DNA of 64,000 nucleotides from Tubulanus polymorphus. Taxonomy: Eukaryota > Nemertea > Palaeonemertea > Tubulaniformes > Tubulanidae. The stretch covers positions 4,193,855-4,257,854 of the forward strand of contig NC_134030.1 in the NCBI RefSeq assembly GCF_964204645.1, written 5' to 3'. Position numbers and translations under genes: made by a program. Positions 31,993 to 43,559 of this stretch are shown piece after piece; position 1 is the first letter of the stretch; each line of letters starts with the position of its first letter. The notes under the pieces are model-generated. The model worked only from the letters and a program-made list of their open reading frames with translations, was not told the DNA's origin and did not search any database.

Positions 31993-34900
31993 ATGGTTTT
32001 CAGTAATTGTTGCGGAACTCGACGAGATGTCGCCTCGAATAATGTCGACGACTCAGCAGCGACAAAGGAGCTAACGATACATAATGATGCATCTGACGAA
32101 AAACAAACAGAGCATAAAAAAGAAAAATGGGGAAGCGACGTGGAGTTTTTTCTCTCTTGTGTCGGGTATGGAGTCGGTCTTGGGAATATTTGGCGTTTTC
32201 CGTACCTGTGTCTACGGAACGGTGGAGGTAAGCATAATAAGCACCTACAAATATACGCTGATGCATCTATATTGCATCATTCAATGACTGATCTGAATGT
32301 TTTATTCAATATTGAAAGATTTCGCAGAAATGATACAAATCTGGTTGATATCTAAAACTCTATTGCTTTAATTTCTGATTACACTGAACTCTGGAATCGA
32401 ATTCATACGTAGCCTAACTAACTGCATGCAGAATGTATGGCCACTGTTACGAGAAAAATATCAGGGTTTTTTAGCATCAATTGAGAAATAATAAAATGAG
32501 TCATTTTTGCTGAGTAATTACAGTATGCTCTAATCACCCACATCTGTTGATACTGGTAGATACCAAAACATACCAAGGGGCGTTCGCTTATGTACCAAAT
32601 GTAGCTTAAACAAAATTCAGTATCCCTGTATGATAAATATACAGGGATACTGGGGTTAGTTAGCCAATGATACTGGTTTTGTTCATTCTCAATTGCGACA
32701 AATCCCTGTCACAATTGGTGACGAATTGAATAATGTTTTTGAAAATTTATGTATAATTTGGAGCAATGAGGAATAATCTAATCTAATCCGCATGCATGGA
32801 TTTTCCACTTGTAGAAATTTACATCAGCTAAAAACGGCTGCATGCAAAATAGGCAGCGCAGTCGTAGCCCTTCTCTATCATCGAGCCGACTACTATATGT
32901 AGTAACATTTTTTCTTACTCCGGTTTTTGTCTGGTTTTTGTGTTTGACGAAAATTTTGAAGGCCGTGTAATTTTCCATTGCATTCAATGCAGGTCGTGAA
33001 TTATTCTAAACGATCGCTTATTCATAGTGTAGACACTATTCATAATGAAACGCGACATGTTACCGCACATTAATCATGATCGGAATAATCGTTTTGAATC
33101 TGTTTTATGTAAAAAATTACTAAACTTTTTTCTAGTTTTGTATGAAGCTCTTTTTGTAAGTGATTTAATTCATTCAATTCCTTCGAATGATCCTTTTTTT
33201 CGTGAGCGTTTGCTTAAACTTAATAAAAAGAAAAACGACCGATATTTTTGTCATTCATTCATTTTCTCATTCATGAATTCTAGGTGCATTTGTGATCGCC
33301 TATTTTACGTTTATGATCATAAGTGGAATACCGTTATATTTGCTTGAACTATGCGTTGGACAATATTCCGGTAAAAGCCCAATAGCCGCTTTTGAAGCGC
33401 TATGTCCAATATCAGCGGGTAAGATTTACAGTATATATTATTAACATACAGATTGTAAATTAAACACAAAATGCCAAAACCGTCCAAGCTTTCACCAGGT
33501 CTGTATCATTACAGGTTTAGGATGGGCAATGTTGATACCCTCAGCATTCTGTCTAGTCTATCTCAACAGCATCATGAACTGGATTCTGTATTATTTTGGT
33601 ATGACATTCGTTAGTTGGGATCCGGTTTGGGGGCGCTGTGATAACGCTTGGAATACCCCGAATTGTGTGGTTACCGGGCAGCAGTCGGTCAATCACACAA
33701 ACCAAACAGCGCTGATGAACGAAACAACCACCAACTACTCACCATCAAATATCAGTTTCGTGTCGTCGAATGAATCATCTCTGAAAGCGATGTCATCAGG
33801 GGAGGAGTTTTGGCAGTACGTGGTTAGAATGAAAAAACGTATTGTTTGGATAGAAACACTTCCAAGTGATATCTTCACGGTTCCATAAGTATTTGATAGC
33901 AACTACTTATCATTTTCAGGTACAACGTTCTGGAATTAACGGATGGAATTGGTAATTTTGGTGGATTTCGTTGGGAGTTGATAGTCTGTCACTTGGCTGC
34001 CTGGTTTATTGTTTACGTATGCCTTTGCAGAGGAGTGAAATCTTCAGGAAAGGTCAATAATATATGGTGAACATTGTAATAACTATTCTCAGCTCAGGAG
34101 AACTAATTGAAGATCTGAAATATATATGATGCTTTTAAGATATCAGGGGCTAATTATAATCCATTTAGAACTGCTCACATTCTCGATTATTCAGGTAATA
34201 TACGTGACGGCGACAGCTCCATATGTTTGCCTGGTCGCCTTATTAATAAGAGGTGTTACTCTTCCGGGGGCTGTAGATGGAATCATGTATTACATCGTAC
34301 CTGACTGGAGTAAACTTCTCTCCGTCAAGGTAAATCATTATCATTAATTGAAATAGAGCAAATACGTCTGCTGTTAGATATTTAAGAAGAGAACTATATT
34401 GTATTATCGTAGATCTGGGCTGAAGCTTGTTTGCAGATATATTACTCAATCGGTCCAGGTTGGGGTGGTCTGATTACAATGGCAAGCTACAATAGGTTCA
34501 ACAATAATATATATCGGTGAGTCTTATTTTTAAACCAAAAACGATGTCTCAAAATCTGACTAATTCATGATGGTTATTTTCAGAGACGCTATAGTTATAC
34601 CAGTGCTGACATGTTTTACTAGCTTCTTCGCCGGGTTCGTCACATTTTCTATTATCGGTCATCTAGCACACCAGGCTGGTGTAACGGTTAGTGAGGCCCT
34701 TACCTCCGGTAAGACACAAGCTACATTACCTTTTACTAACATGCATATTTCATTCCGTACTTAAAATAACTAATTTTACTTACTATTGCAGGTCCCGGCC
34801 TGGCATTCATTGTTTTTCCGATGGCCATCTCCAAAATACCAGGAGCGCCAATTTGGTCGGGTTTATTTTTCTTAATGTTGTTGACAGTCGGGCTTGATAC

Positions 34901-36674
34901 ACAGGTAAATGCCAGAATTCTTAGAACGTCTTTTACTACTTCAGAATAGAACTAAAAAGTGTTTGAATAAATTCGCTTTCTCGTAAGAATGATAATTAGT
35001 TTTCAATATGGGCCGAGGAATGAAAATCCAGCCCTAAAAAGGTGATGAAGATAAACTTGTTTTATTTGTGGTTGTGGTAGCGTCTATTCACAAAGATCAT
35101 TGTTATTTAAATATATAGTTCGTTATGATGGAAACATTGGTCACGGCTTTGATGGATAAGTACACGATTTTACGGAAGCGAAAGTCGTTGTTCATATTGT
35201 TTATCGTCGTTGTATGTGTCCTGGTCGGCCTTTTGTTCTGTTGTCGGGTAAGTGTATAAAGTCAGATATGAAAAGTCCATTTTCTCCTCGACTAACGCGT
35301 CGTTAAGTGAAAGACTGTTAGACCCAGACCAAGATGACGCAACGTTGGTGGCATAACGTGTGTGTAGCAGTGCTGAAAGCAATTAACGCCAAATAACGAC
35401 ATTTTCCAAATGTATTGTATTGAAATTTATTGTATTTAAATTCTATGTAATGAAATTTAGGACCATTATGGCCTATTTCAATTAACAAAACTTAGAATTT
35501 ATACTTTTTCTCTCCCAGGGAGGCATGTATTGGTTTCAACTATTGGACTGGTATGCTGGCATGTTCACGTTACTGATAGTATCTACTTTAGAGTGTGTAG
35601 TTGTATCATATATATACGGTATGATATGTATCCGGTGAATTCAATTTTTTTCTAGATATTAGAATTGCACGTACATTTATCAATTAGCATTGGCATGAGT
35701 TACGTTATTTATTAGCCTGTGATTAGCGCGTTGAACAATTTTAAATCAAAATACACAAAATCAACAGGATTGTAGAGAACCGAATGACAAACTGGCCTAT
35801 TCTCTAAACCACAGATACAGTATTTCCTGGATTATAGATGAATAATCACGCGTCTGTAGTTTCGAGAATATAGGTCTGGCCCTGGTCCTATGTTATGTTG
35901 GGTTTGATTATAGCCTACAGAGTGAAAATGACAACATATTTCACTGGATGCCTGCGAGACAAAACTGTTTCGAAAATTCTAGAAACATGTACAAATGAAA
36001 AAGTACGATCTGATCTATAGGAATGAACAGAATGTATGACGATATAGAAGCTATGATTGGATATCGTCCTTCATGTTTTATGAAAGCACTGTGGTGTTCG
36101 ATCACTCCAATTATAACTACAGTAAGTGCGTTTTGAGTACCGGCTTTCGGACTCTTCTAGCATAACAATTGAAATACATATTGATTCCTAATCCATTCAA
36201 ATGACATATTTTCACTTGCATCCGTTGTAGGTTATGCTGGTATATGTTATAGTGCAGCAAGTTCCAGCCTACTATGGTGACTATTTCTACCCGGATTGGG
36301 CTGTTGGTATTGGCTGGTTTATCGCTACAATTTCAACCGTTCCTATTCTGCTCTTCTTTTGTAAAGAACTTTACAACAACACCGGCTCATTGATAGAGGT
36401 AAATATTATCTAAATGGAAGGTTTTTGCTATAAGGGTCCTTGCAACAAAGAATATACATGATTAATACTACTCCCATCCCAACCACCACCCCCCCCCTCA
36501 CTCCACATCTAAAAACATCCTATTCTTAAATGCTCTTAATTTCGTGTTGATTTGATTTATTCTGCGCAGAGATTCAAGAATGGTTTAAAGCCGACTGAAG
36601 CTTGGGCAGCAGCAACTCTACAGAATAAAGAAGAAACTTTACTACCGATGTCGGACTTAAAAATAGGAGTATAA
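31993..36674 (+). CDS. SLC6 Na+/Cl- transporter, array copy 3 (13 exons, 627 aa)
   Basis: Exons 31993-32227, 33284-33418, 33515-33815, 33920-34052, 34195-34329, 34413-34516, 34584-34708, 34792-34904, 35119-35247, 35519-35618, 36021-36121, 36231-36398, 36570-36674; 1884 nt, all phases close. Core motifs are as in copy 1, including the TM6 [16 protein letters not shown]2 is more divergent ([17 protein letters not shown]) and TM12 reads [15 protein letters not shown], the most altered of the set. The exon 4 donor is the weak gtcaat. ECL2 keeps six sequons and is almost identical in DNA to the other copies. AATAAA is near 36765. Substrate inferred as for copy 1; paralogue-specific tuning is possible. 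Confidence 0.93.
32618..32652. repeat. Perfect 14-bp hairpin in copy 3 intron 1
   Basis: CAGTATCCCTGTAT, a 7-nt loop, then ATACAGGGATACTG. Possibly the remains of a palindromic element; no function is implied. Confidence 0.85.
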
Positions 36675-37488
36675 CGCTATCTAAACTACCGGTTATCTAG
36701 GCTAACAAACTGCTGAACTAATTGTAATAACTAAAATCAATAGATACATCGAACTACCTTTTGAATAAAATGAATAATTTGATTTTTATGCGAAAAAGAA
36801 TTTCTTGTGTTCTCTTTTATATTGGATGAAGGACAATTTAACGAAGACAGAGAAGAAAAAGCTAGCTTTTCCATGATACATTATAACTTCCGCTTACTCT
36901 ATGACGTGATATGACATTGTGCTCACGGGTTACAGGGATGTACCACCATATATTATGTACGATTATCAATATTTGACTGAAATTATACTGATTTCGCTGA
37001 TAGTTTTTTTATATTTAGAAATGCAGCTGAAGTCCCGTTTAACGGATCAACTTAAAAAAGAAAAATTATGGAAATTAATTGAAATATTTAATCACGTTCT
37101 TCTGCCAAAAGGGTAGATTGGGAGTAGACGGCATTTTATAGTGGGCCCTAAATTGTAATGATTCTTATTGCATTGTATAAAAATAGTTCAATTATACCAT
37201 TGAAGGAACGTTTCCATTCAAGACCTGCTTGGTATATTATCCCTTCATTAAGTCATTATATCCAGTAAGCTAATAACTCGTTTAATTCGAATCGGTATTT
37301 TTTATTCACTTAGTATGGACTAGAAATCCTGTCTACGCTATGTTATTTCTATCCAAATGAGAGAACATAATTCGGATTTCGTTTAATTCGGTAAAAATTT
37401 CCCAGTCCCAGGTGATACGAATTGAGCGAATCTACTGTGCGTGTGTATGATTCTACGAGTCAGTTCATTAAACAGCTGAACAGCGAAT
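36675..37488. other. Spacer between SLC6 copies 3 and 4
   Basis: The shortest spacer in the array (0.8 kb). It contains a pogo/Tigger-like MITE at 37263-37437, ending 50 bp before the copy 4 start codon, so the element may supply part of the promoter or 5' UTR. Confidence 0.5.
37263..37437. mobile_element. Pogo/Tigger-like MITE upstream of SLC6 copy 4
   Basis: Ends CAGTAAGCTAATAACTCG and GAGCGAATCTACTG form degenerate inverted termini related to the element at 3391-3537. TTAATTCG motifs repeat inside. Confidence 0.45.
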
Positions 37489-40400
37489 ATGGTTGTCAGA
37501 AGCTGTTGTGGCGTTCAGCAAGAAATCGCTTCGGAAAATGTCAACGGTTCAGCAGGAAAGGAGTTGATAGTACAAAATGAATCGTGCGACAGAGGAAAAA
37601 CAGAGCATAAAAAAGAGAAATGGGGAAGCGACGTGGAGTTTTTTCTCTCTTGTCTCGGGTATGGAGTCGGTCTTGGGAATATTTGGCGTTTTCCGTACCT
37701 GTGTCTACGGAACGGCGGAGGTAAGCAAAATGAATATATATATAGTTGGCCCCGTTGATTGAAAGATTTTATCTATTTTATTTCTAACATTACTCGGCGA
37801 ATTTAACCATAAAAATGGTCGGATACCGATTTCTTATAAATTTTGATATAGATCGCTGAATTTGGAGTTAACTCATCGTAATTTCATTATAATGTAGGTG
37901 CGTTTTTGATCGCATATTTCACGTTCATGGTCATTGGAGGAATACCGTTATATTTTCTTGAACTATGTATTGGTCAATATTCCGGTAAAGGTCCGATAGC
38001 AGCTTTTGAAGCGCTGTGTCCGATGGCTGCTGGTAAGAACTGAGTCATATTTAGTGTTTTTTTGGCCATGGTCAGATATTCAATTAGTTCATTATTACAG
38101 GTTTAGGATGGGCAATGTTGATACCCTCAGCATTCTGTCTAGTTTATCTCAACAGCATCATGAACTGGATTCTGTATTATTTTGGTATGACATTTACTAG
38201 CTGGGATCCGGTTTGGGGGCGCTGTGATAACGTTTGGAATACCCCGAATTGTGTGGTTACCGGGCAGCAGTCGGTCAATCAGACAAACCAAACAGCGATG
38301 ATGAACGAAACAACCACCAACTACTCACCATCAAATATCAGTTTCGTGTCGTCGAATGAATCATCTTCGAAACCGATGTCATCAGGGGAGGAGTTTTGGC
38401 AGTACGTTGTCAGAAAATATTCGCTGTCTCATTTGCAATTTGTAGAATATATGAAACATCTTAAGAGTTTTATCGGTATTTCGTATCCATATCGCACTGG
38501 TTTCAGGTACAACGTTCTAGAATTAACTGATGGAATTGGTAATTTTGGTGGATTTCGTTGGGAGTTGATCGTCTGTCACGTGGCTGCTTGGTTTATTGTT
38601 TATGTGTGCATGTGCAAAGGAGTAAAATCTTCTGGAAAGGTAATTTGCTTATAAAAATTAGAAGCCTACATTCTAGTTAGTTAAACTATGTAGACGTCAC
38701 TGTTTGTTGAAGTCAAAATCATTGAAAAAATGGAAAATCATCACAAAATTACTGCCATATTTTGCCAAAAATGAAATTTCATTACGAGGATTCTTACGAA
38801 ATGATCAATTTCAGCGATTTTGCATGGTTTAGAGTTTTCGATTCAGGTTATTTATGTGACGGCGACCGCTCCATATGTTTGCCTGATCGCCTTATTAATA
38901 AGAGGTGTTACTCTTCCGGGGGCTCTAGATGGAATCATGTATTACATCGTACCTGACTGGAGTAAACTTCTCTCCGTCAAGGTAAATCATTATCATTAAT
39001 AGAAATAGAGCAAATACGTCTGCTGTTAAATGTTAAAGAAGAGAACTATATTGTATCGTAGATCTGGGCTGAAGCATGTTTGCAGATATATTACTCAATC
39101 GGTCCAGGTTTCGGTGGTCTGATTACAATGGCGAGCTACAATAGATTCAATCAGAATATCTATCGGCGAGTAGTTTTTTCTATTTTAATATATTCCCCAC
39201 ATCACTTACATTTTACTAAAATGTTCGTTACATTTTACAGAGACGCTATAGTTATACCAGTGCTGACTTGTCTAACTAGTTTTTTCGCCGGGTTCGTCAC
39301 ATTTTCTATTATCGGTCATCTAGCACACCAGGCTGGTGTAACGGTTAGTGAGGCCATTACTTCTGGTAAGTTTTTCTATTATGCATCGTTAAGACGAATG
39401 CTTTACTAACTCAGTCGCCGACTTGCATTTAGCAGAATGCAAATATACGGCTTCTGTTGAATACAATTTAGAGAGCTCTTCAACCAATTGTTTAGATTTC
39501 TTCACCGCAAAAATTGTATTGCTTTTTATGTGGGGCGTATACCGTGCGAAATATGCTTACATGCTTGACATTGTGTTGACATTTTGCTTATACATTAGGT
39601 CCCGGTCTGGCGTTCATTGTTTTCCCGATGGCCATCTCCAAAATACCAGGAGCGGCGATCTGGTCGGGTTTATTTTTCATCATGCTGATAACCGTTGGAC
39701 TCGATACGCAGGTAGATTGTGTCCTCGGACTGAGTAGCATGTTTAGAAAAGGAATAACGGATTCGTGATAGCTCTGTCAAAGGCGGCCTTCTCTAGTAAA
39801 AGGGGTCTAATAAATCTGCATTTTTTAAGTCAACGTTTAACAAGACCTACGATATGTTCTAGTATCCATCAATACGCATTCGTTTGATCAGGATTCCAAG
39901 ACAAAAAAACTTCATCTAAACCAGAATTTGAACAATAGTGAAATGATTAAAAACACATTTTTTTAAGCCTGTATGCCTGCCATCTGATTAATCAGCTGTT
40001 CAACTTTTTCATGTGATATGTTTGCAATTATTATTTTTCAATATTTAGTTTGTCATTATGGAAACTCTGATCACGGCTTTGACGGACAAGTACAAGATTT
40101 TAGGGAAGCGAAAATCGCTGTTTATTCTGGTCACCGTCATCGTATGTTTCCTGATCGGTTTTCTATTCTGTTGTCGGGTAGGGATTCTAAGATCTTCATG
40201 TATGAGATACTTCATTTAAAGGTTTAAAAAAGATATTCAGGAAATGTAATATGTCCTTTAATCTGCAACCCGTAGAGCGTTCACCATTCTAGCATGGAGT
40301 CTTTTTGAAAGCACATTCATTGATTAAAACATCTAATATTTGGTGGTCGTAGTTGATTCCCAGTTATCATCAATGTCCTCTACGATCACAAATTGAGAGA

Positions 40401-41424
40401 ATGACGATGAAGTATTGAATGTCTTAATCGAAAAAGATTGGTGCCAAAATTTATAAAGAGATCTATTTCTTTAAATGGGAAAAATGAAAATAAAATTTTT
40501 TTTCGCAGTTTGAATATTTTCCACACGAAACCATCAAAACATTGCAGAATTCCGGGAGGCGCTTCCGTACGCCAATATATTAAAAAGGACCTTAGTTGAC
40601 ATGCTTCGTAAAATACATATTTTCTCTTAGGGAGGCATGTATTGGTTTCAATTATTAGATTGGTACACTGGTATGTTCACTTTACTCATTGTATCTGCGG
40701 CAGAAAGCATAGTTGTAGCACATATATACGGTAAGCCTGTTTGGCTAACTAGTTATAATTTCCACCGTGATTGGTCAAATTTTGCTCGAACAATTTTGAA
40801 ATTAGCCTCAAAGGAGAGAATGACCGTATATGTAAATCACATTATCTAAAATTGCAGGAATGAACAGGATGTATACAGATATAGAAGCTATGATTGGATA
40901 CCGTCCGTCGTGTTTCATGAAGGTATTGTGGTGTTCCGTTACTCCTATTGTTACCGTGGTAAGTTTGAAATTTTCAAAGGGATTTGATGTTTCAACTGCA
41001 TATGAATGTTTAATTAATATATCGGCATATATTTTGCTAGGCTGTGCTGGTATATGTTATAGTACAGCAAGTACCAGCCTACTATGGTGACTATTTCTAC
41101 CCTGATTGGGCTGTTGGTATTGGCTGGTTTATCGCTACAATTTCAACCGTTCCCATACCATACTTCATTTGTAAAGAGCTTTATCGCAATACCGGAACAC
41201 TGAAAGAGGTAAGACAGTTTAGAATCACAATTAATTTTTGGAATTCCGGACCTTGTCCTCTTTTGGCTCAACTGATATCTCAATATTCTGCATCGTTTTT
41301 CCAGAGATTCAAGTATGGGATAAAACCGACTGAAGCTTGGGTAGCAGCAACTAACCCGATTGAAGACGATACTCTCCATTTATCGATGGTAGAAATGAAA
41401 ACGATACCGGTTTCGAGCAGCTGA
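37489..41424 (+). CDS. SLC6 Na+/Cl- transporter, array copy 4 (13 exons, 631 aa)
   Basis: Exons 37489-37720, 37898-38032, 38101-38401, 38507-38639, 38847-38981, 39062-39165, 39241-39365, 39599-39711, 40049-40177, 40631-40730, 40858-40958, 41041-41208, 41305-41424; 1896 nt. The exon 6 donor is GC (TATCG|gcgagt) where copies 1-3 have gtgagt. TM6 reads [14 protein letters not shown]: the Trp of the other copies is Phe (codon 39110-39112), at a pocket-lining position in glycine transporters. TM2 has SGKGPIAAF for SGKSPIAAF. The last exon encodes its own tail ([13 protein letters not shown]). Other Na+/Cl- site motifs are kept, so it should be functional if the GC intron is spliced. AATAAA is near 41510. 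Confidence 0.92.
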
Positions 41425-41773
41425 TAAAAAACAGCCGCATCGACGTTTCGTATAAATATATAGATATTTATACATGTTGCTTTATTCAGCAAATGATATA
41501 ATCATTCAAATAAATTATCTCAAAGTATTAACAAAAATCATTTAGTCATTTCTACAGAGGTGAGCCTGTCCAAAGATGGATAAAATGTAGCGGCATTCCG
41601 ACAAAGAAAAGGTTTTTACCTGTGTACAAAAAGATAATATCGCATGTGCCGTTGGGGACCTCAGTCTTCTTCTTCTTCTTCCGATATCTGTCAACATCAA
41701 CTGGTTGATGAAACACAGTGTATAGGTGTGCGCAAATAAATATATACAAACATTACTAATAAATTTAGTATTA

Positions 41774-41890
<117 letters not shown>

Positions 41891-42010
41891 GAGTTTTTAA
41901 GCTAAGCGGTGTTGGAGAGAAGAGTCTTAAAGGCTTCGATACTCTCCGCTGACACAGTATCTGCAGGTAGAGCGTTCCAATCCCTGACTGTTCTGGTAAC
42001 ATCTTATAAC
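41891..42010 (-). mobile_element. 5'-truncated non-LTR retrotransposon (LINE) 3' end
   Basis: Minus-strand translation gives TRTVRDWNALPADTVSAES, then IEAFKTLLSNTA and a stop. This is the conserved C-terminal end of jockey/CR1-type reverse transcriptase proteins. An in-frame stop lies shortly upstream, and no further RT sequence is visible, so this is a dead truncated copy of about 120 bp plus its (TTA)n tail. Confidence 0.75.
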
Positions 42011-42334
42011 ATCTGGTGACGGGCGAGTATGAAAATTACATATATATCATTGAAATCGATCATCATAGGAATTTTACGAAAGTTTGTGACGTAGAGACGA
42101 CTGTAGCATTGAGTAGTCTGTCTTCAGAGACCCTTAGTGCCTGTGATCACTACCGTGGTCCCTCATTCAAGTGCGTTAGCACGGATTGCCGGATTAGGTG
42201 AAGATCTAGGATATTCAACTTGAAATGTCAGGCAACAATCTTAACAGTTTAGTTGCTATGTGCCCTACTCATATTAGCTCATGTTCCTTACTCCAGACCC
42301 ACCGACCCGGGTGGCTGATTTTTTTTCTTTCAGC

Positions 42335-43415
42335 ATGAATATTCTTGCGGATAGCTTCAAAAAAGCTATAAACATATTGTCACTGAAGAGAGACGCGGAC
42401 GGCTCCTCAATAGAAACAGATTCCGAATTAAATCCATATAAACGAGATGTGAGACGATATGAAGGCATTCTTCAAGATGAAAATGCATCTTTCAAAGATA
42501 AAATTGATGCAATTCGACAAATCGGACATAACGCCTACACCGGTATTATTCACTATAATGAAATTATGAACTGTTAGATACATTAATTGAAATGATAAAA
42601 ATGCAGTGCTTAGTGATTATCTATATAAACTATTTAACACACAGACCTACTATACTTCATTTTGTAAAAACATATTTAAGGTGGTACGGAAGTGAGCAAG
42701 TTCGTTGGGGTGCAGGTTCTGAATGATTTGCTGAATATCATGAAAGAAGGTGACCCTCCGCTTGGCAACGGCATCAAAATACAAGTCATCAAATCGCTAT
42801 CGGAGATTCTTCATCAGTGTAAGGACAATCAAGAAAAACTTCGCAAGAACGCCGGCGCTTTGGAATGTCTGATCGACGCTGTCGGAGATCGAGGCAATAA
42901 GAAAATGTGTCGCTGGGCGTGTTACACGTTAGCCACGATAATGGCTGATAACGTTCCGCTGATGAGGGATATCCTGCGTACGTAGAGTTTAGTTCGGTTA
43001 TTGCCTGATTTATAGGATAAAGTTATATATCCTGAATTCAGTGATACCGATTTCTTTTGCGCAAATTCATTACTGACTAATTGTATTCGCAGAACTGGAA
43101 AATGTGGAATTAAAGTTGCGTAATGCGGCACTATTACCAGAAGAAGAATGGGACGGATGGCCGGAAAACTACGCCGAAGTTATGCTACGTCTATTGGGGC
43201 TTCCACTACCGACCAAACTGTCAGCCAGCACTGAAGAACTACTGCGACAAAAAGAAGCCATGATTCGAGAAGTTCGTTCGAATATTCGAGCAGGTCGTAG
43301 CGGCGAGGACACTGACGGCAAAGTCTCTATTCCGAAAACCGCTGCTGAAGCTTCTGCCGGTGCGACCCTGCGCACACTGACACCAACCAAAGGCATGAAT
43401 CTACTTCATTTGTAA
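42335..43415 (+). CDS. ARM-like helical domain protein, ARMH2-like (3 coding exons, 275 aa)
   Basis: Coding exons 42335-42542, 42681-42977 and 43093-43415; 828 nt. A 5' UTR intron ends two bases before the ATG (tttctttcag|cATG). Residues about 33-170 form alternating amphipathic helices of armadillo type: KIDAIRQIGHNAYTGG, KIQVIKSLSEILHQC, RKNAGALECLIDAVGD and CRWACYTLATIMADN. A WDGWPENYAEVMLRLLGLP motif and a Lys/Ser/Thr-rich tail follow. The AYTGGxEV, RWACY and WxxNYAEV signatures recall the small vertebrate ARMH2 family, but this is from memory and uncertain. No catalytic residues are expected; a protein-binding role is likely. Confidence 0.75.
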
Positions 43416-43559
43416 AATCATTTAACACAAAACTGTTGAAAACGTCGCTGCTTCGACTTCGATGTATGAAATGTTGATTTTTTCTAACGTTTAATGTCAC
43501 TGACGTAAATTATCAAAAGTGTTACTTCAATCCTGTTACGCCGCTACGTGCTGTTTATG

